DNA of 5,080 nt from Deltaproteobacteria bacterium. Lineage in GTDB: Bacteria > Desulfobacterota > GWC2-55-46 > DRQE01. A model generated the notes under the pieces. It searched no databases and was not told where the DNA came from. It worked only from the letters and a program-made list of their open reading frames with translations. The DNA is taken from contig JACRCB010000090.1 of the NCBI GenBank assembly GCA_016219165.1, positions 1 through 5,080 of the forward strand. The letters run 5' to 3'. This document shows, one piece after another, positions 1 through 4,786 of the stretch (position 1 is its first letter; each line of letters begins with the position of its first letter). A program made the position numbers and the translations under genes.

Positions 1-217
1 CTCTCAGGTCCTCCGGACCAAGCCCCAAAAGCCATCCTGCTCCTTGTCGTCCAATAAGCCCCGCAGGAAAGAACCTACCGGACGCTGACTGTCAGTTAAG
101 CAGCCAGTGCGTAGTTATAGTCGTTAGCGACTATTTTTGTCTACCTGTTTTACGAGGAGATAGACCTCGGTATGCTTCCCGCGACCTAACTACGTCCCGT
201 CGAAGCCGGTCGCCCCC
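1..217 (-). ncRNA. ssrA: tmRNA (transfer-messenger RNA), 5' part; 3' part outside window
   Basis: tmRNA rescues ribosomes stalled on broken mRNAs: it acts first as an alanyl-tRNA, then as a short message that tags the nascent peptide for proteolysis. Read on the minus strand, the RNA begins at about 217 with GGGGGCGACC followed by GGCTTCGACGGG, which matches the conserved 5' tRNA-like end. The tag-resume signal AATAGTC precedes a reading frame at 128-96 that encodes ANDYNYALAA and ends in TAA. This closely resembles the E. coli tag ANDENYALAA. Only about 217 of the usual 350 or so nucleotides are present, so the T arm, the 3' acceptor strand and the CCA end are not visible. The partner gene smpB lies about 370 bases away on the same strand, a linkage seen in many bacteria. 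Identity is secure; the exact 5' end is inferred from the promoter and the G run. Confidence 0.96.
96..128 (-). other. tmRNA proteolysis-tag reading frame (ANDYNYALAA, stop TAA)
   Basis: Eleven codons on the minus strand, GCT at 128-126 through TAA at 98-96, encode the degradation tag A-N-D-Y-N-Y-A-L-A-A. The terminal ALAA is the usual recognition signal for ClpXP-type proteases. The resume codon GCT (Ala) follows the AATAGTC context typical of tmRNA. Known tags such as E. coli ANDENYALAA differ at a single residue (E to Y at position 4). Confidence 0.95.
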
Positions 218-253
218 TTTAAACATTATACAGGAACCGGACGGAAAATGCAA
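218..253 (-). promoter_or_regulatory. Predicted sigma70-type promoter of ssrA
   Basis: On the minus strand a perfect -10 box TATAAT lies at 230-225. Seven bases then separate it from the run of Gs that starts tmRNA at 217. Exactly 17 bases upstream of the -10 box is TTGCAT (253-248), which keeps the TTG core of the -35 consensus. Geometry and consensus match fit a strong constitutive promoter for an abundant RNA. The sequence is directly visible; promoter activity is inferred. Confidence 0.85.
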
Positions 254-280
254 AGGGCATTTGAAATCCCCCTCACCCCA

Positions 281-313
281 ACCCTCTCCCCCTTTATTAA
301 AGGGGGAGAGGGT
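281..313. repeat. Perfect 15-bp inverted repeat in the CCCTCACCCC-type intergenic repeat
   Basis: The arms 281-295 (ACCCTCTCCCCCTTT) and 299-313 are perfect reverse complements separated by three bases (ATT). They are preceded at 270-280 by CCCTCACCCC. From memory, CCCTCACCCC plus CCCTCTCCC hairpins recur as dispersed non-coding repeats in many bacterial genomes, so this is more likely a copy of such an element than a gene-specific signal. No U-rich tract follows on either strand, so it does not look like an intrinsic terminator. Confidence 0.8.
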
Positions 314-329
314 GAATAGCAGTTTTTAG

Positions 330-359
330 ATATTTCGGTGTGTCCTCACACCGAAATAT
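330..359. repeat. Perfect 13-bp hairpin A (TTTCGGTG stem)
   Basis: The arms 330-342 (ATATTTCGGTGTG) and 347-359 are perfectly complementary around the loop TCCT (343-346). The core stem TTTCGGTGnG / CnCACCGAAA recurs about 110 bases away at 439-470. There are differences at three aligned stem positions, and all keep base pairing. This could be a structured RNA element, a REP-like palindrome or a dimeric protein-binding site. Confidence 0.85.
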
Positions 360-367
360 TATCATAG

Positions 368-383
368 CCTCCCTTTCGGGAGG
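368..383. repeat. Small hairpin CCTCCC-TTTC-GGGAGG
   Basis: A 6-bp GC-rich stem (368-373 with 378-383) around a TTTC tetraloop sits between hairpin A and the long-range inverted repeat. No T run follows on either strand, so a terminator role is not supported. It may be a side stem of the larger structured region. Confidence 0.55.
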
Positions 384-438
384 ACTCCGAGAGCCTGCCC
401 TGAACCATGGACTGAATTTATTTCAGGCTTGTTTCAGG

Positions 439-470
439 GTTGTTTCGGTGAGGGGACTCACCGAAACAAC
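439..470. repeat. Perfect 14-bp hairpin B (TTTCGGTG stem)
   Basis: The arms 439-452 (GTTGTTTCGGTGAG) and 457-470 are perfectly complementary around the loop GGGA (453-456). It is a diverged relative of hairpin A at 330-359, with compensatory changes in the stem. It forms the apex of the module 391-540. Confidence 0.85.
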
Positions 471-502
471 TGAAGAATCCCCCGGACCCACCCCTGAAAC
501 AA

Positions 503-521
503 TGCCGAAATGAGTTCGGCA
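503..521. repeat. 7-bp hairpin TGCCGAA / TTCGGCA
   Basis: 503-509 pairs perfectly with 515-521 around the loop ATGAG. It lies just inside the right arm of the 19-bp inverted repeat, so it would form a side stem of that module. Its core CCGAA/TTCGG resembles the stems of hairpins A and B with the arms in the opposite order. Confidence 0.6.
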
Positions 522-584
522 CATGGTTCAGGGCAGGCTCGCTCCCGTAGAGGAGGGGGGGATTCAGCGATAACCGCATACCTT

Positions 585-1040
585 TCAGCGTTTCTTAAGC
601 GCCCTCGCCAGTTCCCTCGAAACCTCTTTTTTCTTTATAGACTCGCGCTTGTCAAAGAGTTTCTTGCCGATTGCGAGCGCTATCTCGACCTTCGCCTTTC
701 CGTCTTTAAAGTATATCTTCGTAGGGATGAGGGTATACCCCTTCTGTTTGGTCTTCCCTATGAGTTTTTTTATCTCCCCTTTATGCAGGAGGAGTTTCCT
801 CGTCCTTTCGGGGTCAGGCATGGTAGAGCGGTCGGCCTGGGCGTATGGGCTTATGTGCGTATTTAAAAGGTAGACCTCCCCGCCTTTTAATATTTTCGCA
901 TAACTGTCTTTGAGGTTCGCCCTCCCGAGCCTTAAGGACTTTACCTCTGTCCCGGCAAGGCAAATCCCGGCCTCAAAGGTCTCCTCCATGAAATAATCGT
1001 GGAAGGCTTTCTTATTCTGGCAGACTATGTTTATCGGCAC
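585..1040 (-). CDS. smpB: SsrA-binding protein SmpB
   Basis: SmpB binds the tRNA-like domain of tmRNA, delivers it to the empty A site of stalled ribosomes and is essential for trans-translation. The 151-residue product has normal length. Family motifs are visible: the N-terminal QNKKAFHDYF (8-17), ETFEAGICLAGTEVKSLR (20-37) with the hallmark GTEVKSLR, ISPY (63-66), RKLLLH (81-86), GYTLIPTKIY (101-110), and GKKLFDKRE (125-133) leading into the Lys/Arg-rich C-terminal tail that occupies the mRNA channel. The start is GTG at 1040-1038; no ATG in this frame gives a full-length protein. A GAGG ribosome-binding sequence lies inside the last codons of the upstream rseC-like gene, only 3 bases separate its stop from this start, and translation is probably coupled. 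ssrA lies downstream on the same strand. Confidence 0.97.
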   Translation of the reverse strand: MPINIVCQNKKAFHDYFMEETFEAGICLAGTEVKSLRLGRANLKDSYAKILKGGEVYLLNTHISPYAQADRSTMPDPERTRKLLLHKGEIKKLIGKTKQKGYTLIPTKIYFKDGKAKVEIALAIGKKLFDKRESIKKKEVSRELARALKKR

Positions 1041-1043
1041 TCT

Positions 1044-1475
1044 TTATACAATCCTCACGACCGTGGGCATGTAGGTTCTGCTTTTCTGGGCCCTCCTGCC
1101 GTAGAGGTGCACTCCCGCGGCCGTGAGGGCAAGGAAGATAAACCCGAGAATGGCCGATACGATATCCGGATTCCGCCCCGGAAAGACCCTGTCCGCGGCC
1201 AACTGCCCGGCCACAATCCCGGATATGAAGCCTATGAGCGGGAAAAGGTAGAGTAAAACCCCGGCCTTCACAACCGTTGCCGCGCCCACGTTAAAGATGA
1301 CATGGTCTCCGGCCTTTGCGTTGACCGGGTTAAGGGCCTCTATCAGCATGCTCGTTTCGGTTAAACCCGTGCAGACCTCCTTTGCCATGCACTTGTCGCA
1401 GGAGGTGGTCCTCTCCGCCTTTATGAAGGCGGTCTCACCCTTTACCTCTATTATCCTTCCCTCTTCTTCTATCAT
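1044..1475 (-). CDS. RseC/MucC-family membrane protein (SoxR-reducing system / sigma-E regulator type)
   Basis: The 143-residue product has the RseC/MucC layout: a short N-terminal soluble domain with a cysteine cluster C26-x2-C29-x5-C35, a small beta-rich stretch (residues 40-65), then two hydrophobic segments at about 70-91 and 105-125 separated by a short polar loop, and a basic C-terminus. In E. coli, RseC shares the CxxCx5C arrangement and is linked to the SoxR-reducing complex and, more weakly, to sigma-E control. In other phyla homologues often sit beside Rnf electron-transport genes, but none are in view here. The ATG at 1475-1473 is preceded by AGGA at a 7-base spacing. It appears to be the first gene of a unit with smpB, with the two separated by 3 bases. 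Family assignment is good; the physiological role here is inferred. Confidence 0.85.
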   Translation of the reverse strand: MIEEEGRIIEVKGETAFIKAERTTSCDKCMAKEVCTGLTETSMLIEALNPVNAKAGDHVIFNVGAATVVKAGVLLYLFPLIGFISGIVAGQLAADRVFPGRNPDIVSAILGFIFLALTAAGVHLYGRRAQKSRTYMPTVVRIV

Positions 1476-1548
1476 GTACCCATCCTATCAGACCTGAGGG
1501 GGGTTTTTCAAGGCGGGAACTTTTTGAAAGATGGTTCTTGAAGCCCCT

Positions 1549-1576
1549 TTGTCTCCGCCTCAAACTGTGTTAAGAT
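1549..1576 (+). promoter_or_regulatory. Possible promoter of the plus-strand His-rich gene
   Basis: TTGTCT (1549-1554) is followed after 16 bases by TAAGAT (1571-1576), with TG one base upstream of it (extended -10, TGTTAAGAT). It lies in the divergent gap between the rseC-like gene and the plus-strand gene. If it is real, the -10 overlaps the first in-frame ATG at 1575, so translation must begin further down, at 1605. The motifs are modest and the call is an inference. Confidence 0.4.
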
Positions 1577-1604
1577 GGCGTATTCCGAAAATCGGGGGGA
1601 CGAT

Positions 1605-1967
1605 ATGCACGACGACCACGACCATGACGGCCATGAACACGGGAAAGGGTCTTATATAGACAGTGGCAAGGCCGAGGAAGAGGCAAAAGAGGTGCTTAGA
1701 GAGCAGATAGAGAGGATGAAAAAGTTCTCCTACGCGGGCCTTGCGGCCCTTATGGGCGCGCTCAATGCCGAGACCTACGATTACACAAGCAAATCCGGGG
1801 CTCAGTATGAGATAACCGTCGAATCCGCATGGCAGGATGCGCCGCAGGGCAATCTCGTTGTAAACGTCGCTGTTTTTGAAAAAGATTGGCTTTCGTTACT
1901 GCCTGTTGCCGGAGGGTTCGTCATGACGCCGGAGGGTTCCATCAAAGATGAATTGGTGGAGGAGTGA
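1605..1967 (+). CDS. Hypothetical protein with His/Asp-rich N-terminus
   Basis: I do not recognise this family. From the ATG at 1605 the product is 120 residues. A second in-frame ATG at 1575 would add 10 residues, but it lacks a ribosome-binding site, whereas GGGGGGA at 1594-1600 sits just before 1605. Residues 2-12 are almost all His and Asp (HDDHDHDGHEH), as in metal-binding tails. Residues 20-40 form a charged, probably helical stretch (EEEAKEVLREQIERMKK). Residues 41-120 look like a small alpha/beta domain with alternating hydrophobic strands (YEITVESAW, NLVVNVAVF). There is no signal peptide or clear membrane span. It stands alone, divergent from the rseC-like gene and convergent with tsaC. 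Metal binding is an inference from composition only. Confidence 0.75.
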   Translation: MHDDHDHDGHEHGKGSYIDSGKAEEEAKEVLREQIERMKKFSYAGLAALMGALNAETYDYTSKSGAQYEITVESAWQDAPQGNLVVNVAVFEKDWLSLLPVAGGFVMTPEGSIKDELVEE

Positions 1968-2020
1968 TTGCTTTACGCCCCGGGCTGAACGGAAGCGCGG
2001 GCAGATATACTTCCCCCGTC

Positions 2021-2647
2021 CTATGGCGGAGTTCTTAAAAAGGCCAGTATTTTTTCCGCGGGTATCTCCCCTTCGCGGACGATAACCGCATGATTCCCGG
2101 TTACGTCTATTATTGTCGAGCCGAACCTTCCCTTAAGTTCCCCCCCGTCTATCAGGATATCGATATTGCCGTCGAAGTAGCCGAGGACCGCTTCCGGGGT
2201 TTTTGCCGGGGGTTTGCCCGAGGGGTTTGCGCTCGTTGCGGTTATGGGGGAGCCTGTTGCGGAGATAATATCGCGGGCGATGGGGTTATTCGATACCCTC
2301 ACGCCTATCCTGCCGGTCTTAGCAATAAGGATTTCCGGCAGATTTTTTGCCTTGAATATTATCGTTAAAGGCCCGGGCCAGAATTTTTTTGCCAGTTCCA
2401 CGGCCACTTGAGGCGCTTCGGCGGCTATGTCCCCAAGCATTTTCCAGTCTTTTATTATTAGCGATACCGGCTTGTCCGGAGGCCGTTTTTTAAGCGCGAA
2501 GAGCCTTTCGACCGCCTCTTCGTTGAAAGGGTCCACGCCGAGGCCGTAGAATGTCTCCGTGGGAAAGGCTATGACGCCGCCTTTCCTGTATGAATCCACG
2601 GCAGGGGCGAGGGGGTCATGGGGTTTCAATATTAGAGGCGGCTTCAA
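2021..2647 (-). CDS. tsaC: L-threonylcarbamoyladenylate synthase (TsaC/Sua5/YrdC family)
   Basis: This enzyme makes threonylcarbamoyl-AMP from threonine, bicarbonate and ATP, the first step of t6A37 modification of ANN-decoding tRNAs. The 208-residue protein is the short, single YrdC-domain form, without the C-terminal Sua5 domain. Motifs seen: FPTETFYGLG (28-37), KKRPPDKP (53-60), PGPLTII (91-97), IGVRVSN (114-120), TATSANPSG (136-144) and GSTIID (176-181), followed by VREGEI near the end. The start is uncertain: the chosen codon is TTG at 2647-2645 with only a weak GGA upstream, no ATG or GTG exists between the upstream in-frame stop and the conserved core, and another TTG lies six codons in. 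It is the last gene of a purD-purE-tsaC series but is separated from purE by a ~200-bp repeat, so it may depend on readthrough or its own promoter. Confidence 0.93.
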   Translation of the reverse strand: MKPPLILKPHDPLAPAVDSYRKGGVIAFPTETFYGLGVDPFNEEAVERLFALKKRPPDKPVSLIIKDWKMLGDIAAEAPQVAVELAKKFWPGPLTIIFKAKNLPEILIAKTGRIGVRVSNNPIARDIISATGSPITATSANPSGKPPAKTPEAVLGYFDGNIDILIDGGELKGRFGSTIIDVTGNHAVIVREGEIPAEKILAFLRTPP

Positions 2648-2675
2648 TTCCAGGGTATCACTTGTCGGCGTCCTT

Positions 2676-2879
2676 CTAACAGGTTGCGGAAAAACTCAAG
2701 TTGCCGTCTTTGCGAGCAAAGCGAAGCAATCCCATCTTTAGATAAATCAAGGAGTTAGAGATTACGGAGCCTGTTCCGAGCGGAGCGAGGAATCTCCTGG
2801 TTTGCTTCGGCTTCGCCTCGCAACCGCAAAAATCGCTCCTCGCAATGACAACAGGGGACTTTTTCAGCATCCTGCTAAC
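2676..2879. repeat. ~200-bp dispersed-repeat / MITE-like element with imperfect terminal inverted repeats
   Basis: The left end at 2676 reads CTAACAGGTTGCGGAAAAAC then a TTTGCGAGCAAAGCG module. The right end, read backwards from 2879, gives GTTAGCAGGATGCTGAAAAA then ATTGCGAGGAGCG. The two ends align over roughly 40 bases as imperfect inverted repeats. The interior carries GCGAAGCAATCCC (2711-2723), a short pairing GAGATT (2758-2763) with AATCTC (2791-2796), and CTCCTCGCAATGACA. From memory, such modules are common dispersed intergenic repeats in many proteobacterial genomes. There is no transposase inside, so any mobility would be non-autonomous. The right end contains the purE stop codon, and the left end lies about 30 bases upstream of the tsaC start. 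Confidence 0.8.
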
Positions 2880-3375
2880 GCCTTTGCTTCAGGTTCTTTG
2901 CCTTTTCTTCGACCTTCTCCGCCTCGTTCTCCCTGTATTCCTTAAGTTTTCCGGCGAGGCCTTTATCCGAAAGCGCGAGTATTTCGGCCGCCAATATCCC
3001 CGCGTTCTTCGCCCCCTGTTTCCCGAGCGCCATCGTTGCGACGGGAACCCCTCCGGGCATCTGCACCGTTGAAAGGAGGGAATCGAGCCCGTTGAGCGCG
3101 CCCGAGTCTATCGGGACCCCGATTACCGGAAGCGTTGCGGCGGCCGCCATAAACCCCGCAAGGTGCGCCGCGGCGCCCGCGCCCGCTATGATTACCTTTA
3201 TTCCCCTTTTTTCGGCGTTCTTTGCGTAGAGGGAAGTCCTCTCAGGGGTCCTGTGCGCCGAGGAGATTGTAATCTCATAGGGTATGTCGAAAACCCTGAG
3301 CGCCTTCTCCGCCTCTTCCATCACGGCGAGGTCGGAATCGCTTCCCATCACTATCAAAACAAGCGGTTTTGCCAT
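2875..3375 (-). CDS. purE: N5-carboxyaminoimidazole ribonucleotide mutase PurE (class I)
   Basis: Class I PurE converts N5-CAIR to CAIR in de novo purine synthesis, normally with PurK, which is not in this window. The 166-residue protein has normal length. Motifs: the phosphate-binding GSDSD (11-15), SAHRTPE with the catalytic-region His41 (39-45), GAGAAAHLAG with His71 (65-74), PVIGVP (83-88) and SLLSTVQMPGGVPVAT (99-114). The last 30 residues form a charged helical tail (EYRENEAEKVEEKAKNLK). The ATG at 3375-3373 has a near-perfect Shine-Dalgarno TAAGGAGG at 3390-3383, spaced 7 bases away. purD ends 40 bases upstream on the same strand, so the two are very likely co-transcribed. The stop codon TAG lies within the right end of the repeat element 2676-2879. 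Confidence 0.97.
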   Translation of the reverse strand: MAKPLVLIVMGSDSDLAVMEEAEKALRVFDIPYEITISSAHRTPERTSLYAKNAEKRGIKVIIAGAGAAAHLAGFMAAAATLPVIGVPIDSGALNGLDSLLSTVQMPGGVPVATMALGKQGAKNAGILAAEILALSDKGLAGKLKEYRENEAEKVEEKAKNLKQRR

Positions 3376-3382
3376 TGCAGAG

Positions 3383-3405
3383 CCTCCTTATTCCGACGGC
3401 GGAAT
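3383..3405 (-). promoter_or_regulatory. purE Shine-Dalgarno with adjacent 6-bp hairpin in the purD-purE gap
   Basis: The minus-strand TAAGGAGG (3390-3383) is almost fully complementary to the 16S rRNA 3' end. Directly upstream, ATTCCG (3390-3395) and CGGAAT (3400-3405) form a 6-bp stem with loop ACGG that touches the edge of this site. The stem has no U tract, so it is not a terminator. An effect on purE translation is possible but unproven. Confidence 0.6.
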
Positions 3406-3415
3406 CAATACTGCC

Positions 3416-4705
3416 CTACGGCGATTCTTTTCTAAGCGCCTTTACCCCTATGTCCTTTCTATAGTATGCGCCTTCCCATGAGATTTTTTCAACGGCCCTG
3501 TAAGTCTTTTCAATCGCTTCCTTTATGCCGTTGCCGAGCCCAGTAACCCCGAGGACCCTCCCTCCGTCAGTGATGATGCGGCCGTCTTCTCTTTTGGTGC
3601 CTGCGTGGAATACCATCACGTCCTCGGTCCCCGCGACACCATCGAGCCCGCGGATTTCCTTACCCTTCTCATAACCTTCGGGATACCCCTCGCTCGCCAT
3701 GACAACGCATACGGAACTCCTCTCGTCCCAATCGAGTTCTATCTCGTCGAGCCTGCCGTCGGCCGCGGCGGAGATTACCCTTGAGAGGTCGCTTTTAAGG
3801 CGCATAAGAAGGGCCTGGGCCTCAGGGTCTCCGAGGCGGCAGTTGAATTCCAACGCCTTCGGTTTCCCGTCTTTAATCATGACCCCGGCATAGAGGAACC
3901 CCTTGTAGGGCCTGTCCTCGTCCCCCATGGCCTTTACGGCAGGCAGAATGATGGCGTTCATTATTTCTTCCTCAACTTCTTCCGTTACAACGGGCGCGGG
4001 CGAGTAAGCGCCCATCCCCCCGGTATTCGGCCCCTTATCCCCGTCGTATATGGGCTTATGGTCCTGCGTTGTGGCAAGGGGGATGACCGTTTTCCCGTCC
4101 GTTATGGCGATGAAACTCGCCTCCTCCCCGGTTAGGAACTCCTCAAGGATGACGCAGTTGCCGGCCTCCCCGAAGATTTTTTCCTTCATCATCAGGTTTA
4201 TCGCGAGGAACGCCTCATCCATGGAATTGCACACGAAGACCCCCTTGCCTCCTGCAAGCCCGTCCGCCTTCACCACAAGCGGGATGTCGCGCGCCTCCAA
4301 GGTTCCGGCATAGGATTTCGCCTCTTCGGGGTCCGTGAATTTCCTGAATCCCGCGGCCGGTATATTGTGGCGGGCCATGAATTCCTTGCTGAAGACCTTG
4401 CTCGTTTCAATCGCCGCGGCCTCTTTGGACGGGCCGAATATCTTAAGTCCCACGCCCTCGAATGCGCCGACAATCCCCAGAGAGAGCGGGAGTTCGGGGC
4501 CCACGATGGTCAGGTCCATCCCCTCTTTGAGCGCGAACCTTTTTAGTTTTTCAATCTCGTCCGCCTTTATCGGGACGTTCTCGCCGTGGTCTGCCGTGCC
4601 TGCGTTGCCGGGCGCGATGAATATTTTTTTTACGCGGCTGCTCTGAGAGAGTTTCCACGCGAGGGCGTGCTCCCTGCCGCCGCTTCCTATGACGAGGATT
4701 TTCAT
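3416..4705 (-). CDS. purD: Phosphoribosylamine-glycine ligase (GAR synthetase)
   Basis: PurD ligates glycine to 5-phosphoribosylamine using ATP, the second step of de novo purine synthesis, and belongs to the ATP-grasp superfamily. The 429-residue length is typical. Domains in order: N-domain with GSGGREHAL (7-15), GNAGT (33-37) and VGPE (68-71); ATP-grasp with VVKADGLAGGKG (144-155), the substrate-binding GPNTGGMGAYSP (225-236), YAGVMI (272-277) and EFNCRLGDPEAQ (286-297), whose Glu and Asn are the expected metal ligands; C-domain with EGYPEGYEKG (339-348), FHAGT (366-370) and GGRVLGVTGLG (381-391). All key motifs are intact. The ATG at 4705-4703 is preceded by GAGG at 4714-4711. No purine-repressor site or riboswitch is evident in the short upstream gap. 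purE follows 40 bases downstream. Confidence 0.98.
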   Translation of the reverse strand: MKILVIGSGGREHALAWKLSQSSRVKKIFIAPGNAGTADHGENVPIKADEIEKLKRFALKEGMDLTIVGPELPLSLGIVGAFEGVGLKIFGPSKEAAAIETSKVFSKEFMARHNIPAAGFRKFTDPEEAKSYAGTLEARDIPLVVKADGLAGGKGVFVCNSMDEAFLAINLMMKEKIFGEAGNCVILEEFLTGEEASFIAITDGKTVIPLATTQDHKPIYDGDKGPNTGGMGAYSPAPVVTEEVEEEIMNAIILPAVKAMGDEDRPYKGFLYAGVMIKDGKPKALEFNCRLGDPEAQALLMRLKSDLSRVISAAADGRLDEIELDWDERSSVCVVMASEGYPEGYEKGKEIRGLDGVAGTEDVMVFHAGTKREDGRIITDGGRVLGVTGLGNGIKEAIEKTYRAVEKISWEGAYYRKDIGVKALRKESP

Positions 4706-4720
4706 GTTTTCCTCAATTCG

Positions 4721-4786
4721 TTAAGGTGTAAGGTAAGTGCAATCTTGACCATGCACCTCTTTTAATTCGCTCCATAGCGCCTGCAT
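4721..4786 (-). CDS. Possible 21-codon small ORF overlapping the upstream stop
   Basis: An ATG at 4786-4784 overlaps the stop of the upstream AT-rich frame (TGATG) and opens a frame of 21 codons ending in TAA at 4723-4721, 15 bases before purD. An adjacent ATG one codon upstream (4789) is in the same frame. The predicted peptide starts MQALWSELKEVHGQ and contains one Cys. There is no Shine-Dalgarno, so it would depend on reinitiation after the upstream stop, or it may be the true C-terminus of the upstream gene reached by a -1 shift in the run of five A residues just before. Its length is well within chance, and I do not recognise it. Confidence 0.25.
   Translation of the reverse strand: MQALWSELKEVHGQDCTYLTP

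Larger units (their letters stand above)
391..540. repeat. 150-base module bounded by a 19-bp perfect inverted repeat, with nested hairpins
   Basis: The ends 391-409 (GAGCCTGCCCTGAACCATG) and 522-540 are perfect reverse complements. Nested inside are a 9-bp pairing (431-439 GTTTCAGGG with 492-500), a 14-bp hairpin (439-452 with 457-470) and a 7-bp hairpin (503-509 with 515-521). All except a one-base overlap at 439 can coexist in a single branched fold. No ORF of note is inside and no flanking target duplication is visible. It could be a small palindromic mobile element or a structured RNA in the smpB-ssrA interval. I cannot name a known family. Confidence 0.8.

Noticed and set aside
281..383. 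Intrinsic terminator for smpB or ssrA
   Set aside because: The hairpins are strong, but none is followed by a U-rich tract on the minus strand, and those in 281-383 lie upstream of the ssrA promoter.
391..540. Insertion sequence
   Set aside because: Despite the 19-bp inverted ends, the 150-base interior has no transposase and no target-site duplication is visible in the flanks. It is kept only as a structured repeat.
510..866. 118-aa plus-strand ORF
   Set aside because: It is antisense to smpB and to the palindromic intergenic region; the motif-rich smpB frame explains the sequence.
1482..1513. Promoter for the rseC-like gene (TTGAAA, 18 bases, TAGGAT with upstream TG)
   Set aside because: The candidate -10 overlaps the AGGA ribosome-binding sequence and would place transcription start at the ATG itself. 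Both signals cannot be used together, and the ribosome-binding site is the simpler reading.
2676..2870. 64-aa minus-strand ORF in the purE-tsaC gap
   Set aside because: It lies entirely inside the repeat. Its translation (MGLLRFARKDG and similar) is, from memory, typical of spurious ORFs read through these dispersed repeats.
4270..4473. 67-aa minus-strand ORF
   Set aside because: It is an alternate frame within purD, whose own frame carries all expected motifs here.
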